Assembly (NCBI GenBank): GCA_023433965.1
Contig: JAEYTQ010000174.1
Coordinates: forward strand, 1-5,095
DNA length: 5,095 nucleotides
Direction of reading: 5' to 3'
Source: Pseudomonadota bacterium
GTDB taxonomy: Bacteria; Pseudomonadota; Alphaproteobacteria; Rhizobiales; Xanthobacteraceae
Positions 1 to 5,095 of this stretch are shown here, one piece after another. Under the pieces are notes generated by a model. It was not told the DNA's origin and did no database searches. It worked only from the letters and a program-made list of their open reading frames with translations. Numbering within the stretch: position 1 is the stretch's first letter; every line of letters begins with the position of its first letter. A program made the translations under genes and the position numbers.

Positions 1-220
1 TCGCCTCGGTGACTGCAACTCCAAGCGCACCGAGATCGGCGACCAGCCGCGACGCATCGAAGGTGGCGTGCACGGCGTCGCGGGCGCGGGCGTGGTCCAG
101 CGTGAAATCGAGCAGCGCCTTGGTCGGCAGGCTCGCCCCGCTGCGCCCCAGCGCGACGCGCGCGGGCGTGAACGCCCTGAGATCGAGGGCCGGACGACGC
201 GGGACGGCCGGATCAGACAT
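1..220 (-). CDS. eutC: Ethanolamine ammonia-lyase small subunit EutC (N-terminal 73 codons; cut by left edge)
   Basis: EutC is the small subunit of adenosylcobalamin-dependent ethanolamine ammonia-lyase, which converts ethanolamine to acetaldehyde and ammonia in the cytoplasm together with EutB. The visible protein starts [14 protein letters not shown] and then shows the EutC block [20 protein letters not shown] (residues 21-40) followed by [11 protein letters not shown] (about 42-52). This corresponds to the TGRAG...LLRFLADHSRSKDTV region of the enteric protein. Only about 20 residues precede this block, whereas E. coli EutC has a much longer N-terminal extension, including its microcompartment-targeting segment, so this is the short form. 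The ATG at 220-218 lies 6 bases after the stop of the upstream radical SAM gene and has no clear Shine-Dalgarno sequence, which suggests translational coupling. eutB lies in the same direction but is separated from eutC by that gene. The 3' part and the stop are outside the window. Identification rests on the motif block and the nearby eutB. Confidence 0.9.
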   Translation of the reverse strand, partial: MSDPAVPRRPALDLRAFTPARVALGRSGASLPTKALLDFTLDHARARDAVHATFDASRLVADLGALGVAVTEA

Positions 221-226
221 GTCGGA

Positions 227-1813
227 TCATTCGGCCGGAACGGCGGCCTCGCGCAGCCGGATCGAATAGTTCGAGGCGTTCTGCTTGCCGCTGGAGGCCG
301 CACGCGCAAAGGTGATGAGGTGGTGCGCGATCAGCGTGCAGCCGATCAGCCCCTCGATGTCGCCGCGCTTGATGCGCCCGAGCGCGAACTTCCAGAACAC
401 GCGTCTGTAGTCGCCGAGCACGCCCACCTTCCAGAAGATGTTGCGCAGCATGACGAGGCCGCGCCGGATGTTGCGCCAGGTCTTCATCTCGTCCGGCACC
501 GGTACCTTGACCCGGTTCACATAGACGTTGTCGCATTGATGCTGATAGCGCGCGTAGACCTTGTCGGGCGCGTAGGCGACTGCCATCGCATGCCTCCAGG
601 ATGCGACGACCTCGTCATAAGGCAGCACGAAGTCGACATTGGAATCGCGGCCGTCGTCGTGAACCAGGCGCCCCTCGCGCTCCAGCCGGTCCCACAGCGG
701 CGTCTTCGGCAGCGCCTGGAGCAGGTTGATGGTGAGCAGCGGAATCCGGGACTCCTCGACGAAGGCAAGCAGCGCCTCCGACGTATCCGGCTTGTCGGTG
801 TCGAGCCCCATGATGATGCCCGACACCACCTCCATGCCGTAGGAGTTGATGGTACGCACGCCCTCCAGGATCGGGACCATCATGTTGTGGTCCTTCTGCA
901 TCGCTTTGAGGGCGTCCGGATCCGGCGTCTCGATCCCGCAGAAGATGGTGACGAAGTAGGCCTCGCGCATCTTCTCGAGGATCTCGGGCCGCTTGGCGAT
1001 GTTGAGCGTTGCCTCGCAGGCGAGCCGCACCACATAACCCGCCTTCTTCTGCCATTCGATCAGATGCGGCAGCAGGTCTAGCGCCGCCTTGCGATTGCCG
1101 ATGAAATTGTCGTCGACGAAATAGACCGTGTCGGTCATGCCGCATTCGCGCAGGCGGTCGAGTTCGGCGATGATCTGTTGCGGCGTCTTGATGCGCGGGT
1201 TCCGGCCGTAGAGGCCGGGAATGTCGCAGAACTCGCATTGATAGGGGCAGCCACTGGAATACTGGATGCTGCCGAGGAAGTACTTCTTCACATCAGCGAG
1301 CTCGTAAGCCGGGATCGGAAACTCCGTCATCGGCACGCGGTCTTTGGTGGTCAGCACCACTTGTTGCTCGGGACGCGAGGTGTCGCGCGCCAGGATCTCG
1401 ATCAGCTGATTGGTGGCGTCGCCGAGCTCGCCGACATGAAGATAGTCGAACGAGGGATAATAATCCGGGCAGGCGCTGACGGAGGGCCCGCCGAGCGCGA
1501 CCGGCAGATCGAATTCATGGGCGCGGCGGCAGATGTCGTTCATCTGCTGGCGCTGGATGTGCATGCCGCTGACGAAGACGGCCTCCGCCCATTCGAACTC
1601 CTCCCTGGTCGTGGGGCGCAGATTCTCGTCGACGAATTTGACCTGCCACTCTTGCGGAAGATAGGCGGAGATCAGCAACAGCCCCTGCGGCGGCATGAAG
1701 GCGCGGACGCCATCCGTGAGAGGATAGGAATGCTCGAACGTTCCGAAGGACGAGGTGTAGCGCGGAAACACGCAGAGAATCCGTCGGGACGTTCCGTTAC
1801 TTTCAGCTCGCAT
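227..1813 (-). CDS. hpnP: B12-binding radical SAM protein, probable hopanoid C-2 methylase HpnP
   Basis: This is a 528-residue cobalamin-binding radical SAM methylase. HpnP enzymes add a methyl group at C-2 of hopanoids, giving 2-methylhopanoids in the membrane. The N-terminal B12-binding Rossmann-like domain spans about residues 10-150 (ILCVFPRY at 12-19, GGPSVSA at 108-114, GELGD at 128-132). It lacks the DxHxxG cobalamin-ligand motif, as is usual in radical SAM B12 proteins. The radical SAM core follows, with the CxxxCxxC [4Fe-4S] motif in SSGCPYQCEFC (Cys189, Cys193, Cys196). Further core motifs are FVDDNFIGNR (about 232-241), CEATLNIAKRPE (266-277), GIETPD (293-298) and SGIIMGLDTD (331-340). 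A DUF4070-like C-terminal region fills about 375-528 and ends NASNYSIRLREAAVPAE. Recalled HpnP proteins have about the same length, domain order and ending. The ATG at 1813 is preferred over a GTG at 1861 because GGGGGAG sits 5 bases upstream. The gene lies between eutB and eutC. It could be another DUF4070 radical SAM family member; I am confident of the superfamily and moderately confident of HpnP. Confidence 0.85.
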   Translation of the reverse strand: MRAESNGTSRRILCVFPRYTSSFGTFEHSYPLTDGVRAFMPPQGLLLISAYLPQEWQVKFVDENLRPTTREEFEWAEAVFVSGMHIQRQQMNDICRRAHEFDLPVALGGPSVSACPDYYPSFDYLHVGELGDATNQLIEILARDTSRPEQQVVLTTKDRVPMTEFPIPAYELADVKKYFLGSIQYSSGCPYQCEFCDIPGLYGRNPRIKTPQQIIAELDRLRECGMTDTVYFVDDNFIGNRKAALDLLPHLIEWQKKAGYVVRLACEATLNIAKRPEILEKMREAYFVTIFCGIETPDPDALKAMQKDHNMMVPILEGVRTINSYGMEVVSGIIMGLDTDKPDTSEALLAFVEESRIPLLTINLLQALPKTPLWDRLEREGRLVHDDGRDSNVDFVLPYDEVVASWRHAMAVAYAPDKVYARYQHQCDNVYVNRVKVPVPDEMKTWRNIRRGLVMLRNIFWKVGVLGDYRRVFWKFALGRIKRGDIEGLIGCTLIAHHLITFARAASSGKQNASNYSIRLREAAVPAE

Positions 1814-1818
1814 CAAAG

Positions 1819-1825
1819 CTCCCCC
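1819..1825 (-). promoter_or_regulatory. Ribosome-binding site deciding the hpnP start
   Basis: On the minus strand GGGGGAG is followed by a 5-base spacer (CTTTG) and the ATG at 1813. The alternative in-frame GTG at 1861, 16 codons upstream, has no purine-rich sequence before it. The ATG therefore gives the likely 528-residue protein. Confidence 0.75.
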
Positions 1826-1863
1826 GCCACGACCTGGTTGCGGAAATTGCCAGCCAGACACAT

Positions 1864-1892
1864 AGCGTAATGCTGCCGCTGGAATTTCTCAA
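1864..1892 (-). promoter_or_regulatory. Weak candidate sigma-70-type promoter for hpnP-eutC
   Basis: In the 145-base gap between eutB and hpnP the minus strand carries TTGAGA (1892-1887), a 17-base spacer and TACGCT (1869-1864). Four of six bases match the -35 consensus and three of six the -10. Transcription would start about 40-45 bases before the hpnP ATG. The match is weak and the GC-rich background makes chance occurrence possible. I see no convincing rho-independent terminator after eutB, so read-through from eutB is equally plausible. Confidence 0.25.
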
Positions 1893-1958
1893 TATTGTGG
1901 CGAGAGCATAATCCCGAGAGGGACCGATAGTTTCCTCGGCGAGTTGGCGGCTTCGCCC

Positions 1959-3368
1959 TCACGCGATCAGCCGCGCGGCAAAATCCGGCAGCAGACCTGC
2001 ATCGCCGGCAAGACGGAAGTCGGCGTCCGTAATCCCTGCGCGCGCCAGCCAATCGTCGAATTCCGGTGCGCGGCGCAGACCGAAGACGTCGCGGACATAG
2101 AGCGCGTCGTGAAAAGACGTCGATTGGTAGTTCAGCATGACGTCGTCGGCGCCTGGGACGCCCATGATGAAGGTGACGCCGGCCGCCGCAAGCAGCGTCA
2201 GCAGATTGTCCATGTCGTCCTGGTCCGCCTCGGCATGGTTGGTGTAGCAGATATCGACTCCGAGCGGCAGGCCGAGCAGCTTGCCGCAAAAATGGTCCTC
2301 CAGCCCGGCCCGGATGATCTCCTTGCCGTCGTAGAGATATTCCGGGCCGATGAAGCCGACCACGCTGTTGACCAGCAGCGGGGCAAAGGCGCGGGCGACC
2401 GCGTAGGCGCGGGCCTCGCAGGTCTGCTGGTCGACGCCGTGATGGGCGCCCGCCGACAGCGCCGAGCCCTGCCCCGTCTCGAAATACATCACGTTCTGCC
2501 CGACCGTGCCGCGCCCCTGCGACATCCCGGCCTCGTGCGCCTCCTTCAAAAGCGCGAGGTCGATGCCGAAACTGCGGTTGGCGGCCTCGGTGCCGGCGAC
2601 CGACTGGAAGACGAGATCGACCGGCACGCCCTGCCCGATCAGCGACAGCGTCGTCGTGACGTGGGTCAGGACGCAGCCCTGCGTCGGGATGTTCAGCCGC
2701 GCGATGATCTCGTCGAGCAGCCGCAGCAATCGTGCGATCACGGCTGGATCGTCGCTCGCCGGATTGATGCCGATGCAGGCATCGCCGGCCCCGAGCAGGA
2801 TGCCGTCGAGGATCGAGGCAGTGATGCCCCTGGCATCGTCGAACGGGTGGTTGGGCTGGAGCCGCGTGCCCATCCGCCCCTTCAGGCCGATGGTGTTGCG
2901 GAACGCGGTGGTGACCTCGCATTTCCGCGCCGCCAGGATCAGATCCTGGTTGCGCATCAGCTTCGAGACCGCCGCGGCCATCTCCGGCGTAATGCCGGGC
3001 GCGAGCGTCTTCAGGAGCTCCGGTGTTGCAGTGTCCGACAACAGCCAGTCCCGGAAAGCTCCGACCGTCAGCGAGGCCACCGGCGCGAAGGCCTCGGCGT
3101 CATGGCTGTCGATGACGAGGCGGGTAACCTCGTCGACCTCGTAGGGGACGACGGCTTCCTGCAGGAACCGGGCGAGCGGGACGTCGGCGAGCGCCATCCG
3201 CGCCGCGATCATCTGCTCGGAGCTGGCGGCGGCAAGCCCGGCCAGCCGGTCGCCGGAGCGCGGCGGTGTCGCCTTGGCGAGCAGCTCGCGCAGATCAGGG
3301 AAAGTGTAGGTCGTGGCGTCGATGCTGTGGCGGTAGACCAAGGGCCGCTCCGGGGGTTCGTCGGCCAA
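1959..3368 (-). CDS. eutB: Ethanolamine ammonia-lyase large (catalytic) subunit EutB
   Basis: EutB is the catalytic subunit of adenosylcobalamin-dependent ethanolamine ammonia-lyase, a TIM-barrel enzyme that produces acetaldehyde and ammonia from ethanolamine. The 469-residue product is close to the usual length of about 450-470. It aligns by eye with the E. coli protein throughout: RSGDRLAGLAAASS near residues 37-50, RLQPN at 169-173, GINPASDD at 200-207, NIPTQGCVLTHVTT at 226-239, FETGQGSALSAGA at 296-308, VNSVVGFIGPEYLY at 333-346 and VDICYTNHAEADQ at 371-383. The residues matching the known substrate-binding Arg160, Gln162, Asn193, Glu287 and Asp362 of E. coli EutB are present as Arg169, Gln171, Asn202, Glu297 and Asp372, so it should be active. 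There is no ATG between the upstream stop (TAG, 3386-3384) and the conserved region, so the start must be a TTG: at 3368, as chosen here, or at 3341. It heads the minus-strand cluster with hpnP and eutC. Confidence 0.97.
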   Translation of the reverse strand: MADEPPERPLVYRHSIDATTYTFPDLRELLAKATPPRSGDRLAGLAAASSEQMIAARMALADVPLARFLQEAVVPYEVDEVTRLVIDSHDAEAFAPVASLTVGAFRDWLLSDTATPELLKTLAPGITPEMAAAVSKLMRNQDLILAARKCEVTTAFRNTIGLKGRMGTRLQPNHPFDDARGITASILDGILLGAGDACIGINPASDDPAVIARLLRLLDEIIARLNIPTQGCVLTHVTTTLSLIGQGVPVDLVFQSVAGTEAANRSFGIDLALLKEAHEAGMSQGRGTVGQNVMYFETGQGSALSAGAHHGVDQQTCEARAYAVARAFAPLLVNSVVGFIGPEYLYDGKEIIRAGLEDHFCGKLLGLPLGVDICYTNHAEADQDDMDNLLTLLAAAGVTFIMGVPGADDVMLNYQSTSFHDALYVRDVFGLRRAPEFDDWLARAGITDADFRLAGDAGLLPDFAARLIA

Positions 3369-3375
3369 CGGCCGA

Positions 3376-3380
3376 CTCCA
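3376..3380 (-). promoter_or_regulatory. Ribosome-binding site for the upstream TTG start of eutB
   Basis: TGGAG on the minus strand lies 7 bases before the TTG at 3368-3366. A second GGAG (3351-3348) lies 6 bases before a second in-frame TTG (3341-3339), so the start cannot be settled from spacing alone. The upstream site is chosen because it gives the longer open frame, beginning MADEPPERP. Confidence 0.55.
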
Positions 3381-3382
3381 GG

Positions 3383-3411
3383 ACTATCGCCAGACTATAC
3401 CTTCGGATCAA
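3383..3411 (-). promoter_or_regulatory. Candidate sigma-70-type promoter of the eutB cluster
   Basis: On the minus strand TTGATC (3411-3406) is followed by exactly 17 bases and GATAGT (3388-3383), with four of six matches to each consensus hexamer. An overlapping alternative -10 is TATAGT (3399-3394, five of six matches), but it lacks a good -35. If GATAGT is used, transcription would start around 3377-3375. That would leave almost no leader for the TTG at 3368 and would favour the TTG at 3341. This is inference from consensus matching only. Confidence 0.35.
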
Positions 3412-3441
3412 GGCGCTGAAATATCTTACTTTCTTTCGACC

Positions 3442-3455
3442 AAGGGCGAAGGGCG
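3442..3455. repeat. Tandem heptamer AAGGGCG x2
   Basis: Two exact adjacent copies of AAGGGCG lie in the divergent intergenic region, immediately beside the dyad cluster at 3454-3477. They could be part of a protein-binding site or could be chance in GC-rich DNA. No known factor is recognised. Confidence 0.4.
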
Positions 3456-3477
3456 CCGAGGATCGGCGTTAACGCCG
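3454..3477. promoter_or_regulatory. Overlapping inverted repeats, possible operator between eutB and the chemoreceptor gene
   Basis: CGCCGA (3454-3459), GGA, TCGGCG (3463-3468) forms a perfect 6-base inverted repeat. Its right arm is also the left half of a perfect 14-base palindrome, CGGCGTTAACGCCG (3464-3477). The half-site CGCCG/CGGCG therefore occurs three times in alternating orientation within 24 bases. In double-stranded DNA this could bind a dimeric regulator serving both divergent genes. In RNA the two hairpins would be mutually exclusive. The repeats are seen directly; the regulatory role is inferred. Confidence 0.4.
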
Positions 3478-3514
3478 CGTCCATCTTCGTTCCGCATAAT
3501 TTTGCATCAATTTC

Positions 3515-3526
3515 GCACGACCGTGC
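3515..3526. promoter_or_regulatory. Short dyad GCACG-AC-CGTGC upstream of the chemoreceptor gene
   Basis: Two perfect 5-base arms are separated by 2 bases, about 40 bases before the ATG at 3567. The loop is too short for an efficient RNA hairpin, so if functional it would more likely be a DNA-binding site. Arms this short could arise by chance. Confidence 0.25.
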
Positions 3527-3566
3527 TTACCGGCCGCTTCAGGCCATTCCGGGCTCCTTGAACATC

Positions 3567-5095
3567 ATGCCATCCAACCGATCTGGGAATGCCGCCTCCA
3601 CGGCAGGCCGTTTCACGCTTGCCGCCAGGCTCTATGCGATCTTCGCGCTGTTCGCGCTGCTCACGGCGGCGATCGCGCTGCTGTCCGACTATAACAGCCG
3701 CCGCAGCGTCGACCTCACGGGCGCGATCGAGACCGCCAATGCCGCCGCCCTGAACGTGGAGCGGGTCAACTCGCTGGTCTATGCCGTCGTGATGGAATCG
3801 CGCGGCGTCTACATGTCGACCGAGCCGGCCGTGGTGAAGAAGTACGGCGACGGGCTGCTGAAATTCAACGCCCAGATCCTCGACGTCGTGAAGCGCTGGG
3901 AGACCATCGTCAAGGCCGACGATGCCGAGCAGTTCGCCACCTTCAAGAAGCGCATCGAGCAGTTCGTCGAGTTCCGCAAGGAGCTGGTGCGCCGCGGTGT
4001 CGAGATCAATGCGGCCGCGGGCCGCGAATGGGGCGACAACGACGCCAACCGCGCCGTGCGCTCGGCGCTGAACAAGGACCTCGAGGCGCTCTCCAAGGTC
4101 TACGCCGAACGCGCCAGGCAGATCGCGCAGCAGGCCGAGACCAACCGCACGCTGTCCTTCGTCCTCACCTGCCTCGCCGGCGTGGCGCTCGCCCTCGTCG
4201 TGATCGGCATCGCCATCATCGCCCGCTCGATCGCCCGGCCGCTCGCCGCGATCACCGCCACCATCAAGCAGGTCGCCGACGGCGCCGAGAACGTCATGGT
4301 GCCGCACTCCGATCGCGCCGACGAGATCGGCGCGCTGGCCCGCGCCATCCAGGTGTTCCAGGACGCCATGGGCCGCAACCGCAATCTCGCTTCGCAAGTA
4401 TCGCAAGACGCCGCCGCGCGCGAGGAGCGCGCTCGCCACATCGAGCGGTCGGTCGAAGGGTTCCGCGAGGCGATCGGCGCGATCATGCGCGGCCTCAGCG
4501 ACAACGCCTCCACCATGCGCGAGACCGCGCAGACCATCACGCGCGTCACGGCGGATGCGAGCAGCCGCGCCGGCTCCGCGGCGAATGCCACCGAGCAGGC
4601 TTCGCACAACGTCACGGCGGTCGCGGGTGCGGCCGAGGAATTGTCGGCCTCGGTGGTGGAGATCGGACGCCAGGTGCGGCAGAGCGCCGGCGCGGTCGAG
4701 CAGACCGGCCAGCGCACCGAGAAGTCGATCTCGGAGATCGAGAGCCTCGCCGCCGCGACGCAGCGCATCGACGGCGTGCTCAACCTGATCCAGGCGATCG
4801 CCGAGCAGACTAACCTGCTGGCGCTGAACGCCACCATCGAAGCCGCCCGCGCCGGCGAGGCCGGCCGCGGCTTTGCCGTGGTCGCGCACGAGGTCAAGGC
4901 GCTCGCGGGCCAGACCGCCAAGGCGACCGCCGAGATCAGCGAAAACGTCGCGATGATCCAGGCTTCGACCCGCAACGCGGTCGACGCCGTCCGCGAGATC
5001 GGCGGGGCGGTGCGCGAGATCAACGAGGTCACCTCGGCCATCGCCGGCGCCGTCAGCCAGCAGGACCAGGCCACGCGCGAGATCTCCTCCAACGC
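3567..5095 (+). CDS. Methyl-accepting chemotaxis protein (transmembrane, HAMP, signalling domain; 3' end cut by right edge)
   Basis: This is a transmembrane chemoreceptor that controls the CheA kinase through CheW. The 509 visible residues run without a stop to the window end. Arg/Gly-rich N-terminal residues are followed by membrane segment 1 (about 19-40, [22 protein letters not shown]). A mainly helical ligand-binding region of about 155 residues follows (about 42-195), resembling a four-helix-bundle sensor; it contains [17 protein letters not shown] at 68-84. Membrane segment 2 is about 197-218 ([21 protein letters not shown]). A HAMP domain covers about 219-271, with RPLAAIT and [15 protein letters not shown]. 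The cytoplasmic coiled coil carries the diagnostic hairpin tip [20 protein letters not shown] (411-430) followed by [17 protein letters not shown] (431-447). Probably a few tens of residues are missing. The ATG at 3567 leaves a normal N-terminus before the first membrane segment, but has no strong ribosome-binding site; a TTG at 3558 is possible. The ligand cannot be read from the sequence. It is divergent from eutB. Confidence 0.95.
   Translation, partial: MPSNRSGNAASTAGRFTLAARLYAIFALFALLTAAIALLSDYNSRRSVDLTGAIETANAAALNVERVNSLVYAVVMESRGVYMSTEPAVVKKYGDGLLKFNAQILDVVKRWETIVKADDAEQFATFKKRIEQFVEFRKELVRRGVEINAAAGREWGDNDANRAVRSALNKDLEALSKVYAERARQIAQQAETNRTLSFVLTCLAGVALALVVIGIAIIARSIARPLAAITATIKQVADGAENVMVPHSDRADEIGALARAIQVFQDAMGRNRNLASQVSQDAAAREERARHIERSVEGFREAIGAIMRGLSDNASTMRETAQTITRVTADASSRAGSAANATEQASHNVTAVAGAAEELSASVVEIGRQVRQSAGAVEQTGQRTEKSISEIESLAAATQRIDGVLNLIQAIAEQTNLLALNATIEAARAGEAGRGFAVVAHEVKALAGQTAKATAEISENVAMIQASTRNAVDAVREIGGAVREINEVTSAIAGAVSQQDQATREISSN

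Noticed and set aside
68..1081. Plus-strand open frame (337 codons) opposite hpnP and eutC
   Set aside because: Antisense shadow; it crosses the hpnP-eutC boundary and shows no family features, while the minus-strand frames match known proteins.
1814..1861. GTG at 1861 as the hpnP start, adding 16 residues
   Set aside because: It has no ribosome-binding site, and the added MSGWQFPQPGRGGGAL segment is non-conserved in character, whereas the ATG at 1813 has GGGGGAG at good spacing.
1905..1958. Possible terminator after eutB (TCCC-TCTC-GGGA and a GGCG/CGCC pairing on the minus strand)
   Set aside because: Stems are only 4-5 base pairs and no T-run follows, so a rho-independent terminator cannot be supported.
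1944..3419. Long plus-strand open frame (491 codons) opposite eutB
   Set aside because: Shadow of a GC-rich gene: the product is Arg/Asp/Gly/Leu-rich with no family resemblance, while the minus strand encodes an unmistakable EutB.
3471..3493. GGAAC (minus strand, 3493-3489) followed by GTT (3473-3471), resembling an EcfG general-stress promoter
   Set aside because: The spacing is 15 bases to GTT, shorter than the 16-17 bases I would expect, and the GTT is part of the palindrome at 3464-3477.
3495..3500. CATAAT as a -10 element for the chemoreceptor gene
   Set aside because: Five of six bases match, but no acceptable -35 lies 16-18 bases upstream, and no sigma-28 or sigma-54 type motif is visible.
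3507..4889. Long minus-strand open frame (460 codons) opposite the chemoreceptor gene
   Set aside because: Low-complexity Arg/Gly/Asp/Ala-rich product with no recognisable domain; the plus strand carries a complete chemoreceptor domain order.
4857..4908. His440 in the chemoreceptor tip (VVAHEV instead of the common VVADEV)
   Set aside because: This position varies among chemoreceptors (Gly in E. coli Tsr), so it is not a meaningful defect.

Overview
The window looks like chromosomal DNA from a GC-rich alphaproteobacterium, most likely Bradyrhizobium or a close relative such as Rhodopseudomonas. The codon use is strongly biased to G/C at third positions. The gene set (a short-type ethanolamine ammonia-lyase, a hopanoid C-2 methylase-like radical SAM protein and a transmembrane chemoreceptor) fits that group. 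The genus is an inference from gene content and has not been checked against a database.

Layout. Three genes lie head to tail on the minus strand and are read from right to left: eutB (3368 to 1959), a B12-binding radical SAM gene best matched to hpnP (1813 to 227), and the first 73 codons of eutC (220 to the left edge). A 198-base divergent intergenic region (3369-3566) separates them from a plus-strand methyl-accepting chemotaxis protein gene (3567 onward), which runs off the right edge in its signalling domain. No RNA gene, insertion sequence, CRISPR array or long non-coding stretch is visible. The long ORFs opposite the genes are GC-rich shadows.

How the genes may work together. EutB and EutC are the large and small subunits of adenosylcobalamin-dependent ethanolamine ammonia-lyase, which turns ethanolamine into acetaldehyde and ammonia. 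The gene between them encodes a second kind of cobalamin enzyme, a radical SAM methylase of the type that adds the 2-methyl group to hopanoid membrane lipids. The hpnP-eutC junction is only 6 bases and lacks a clear ribosome-binding site for eutC, so the two are probably co-transcribed and translationally coupled. The 145-base eutB-hpnP gap is wide enough for a separate promoter. EutC lacks the long N-terminal extension of the enteric protein, which suggests a free cytoplasmic enzyme with no microcompartment.

The most notable points are a lipid-methylase gene sitting between the two subunit genes of an unrelated enzyme, a cluster of overlapping dyads in the divergent intergenic region, and a TTG start for eutB with two equally good candidate sites. 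I see no evidence of an entirely new system.
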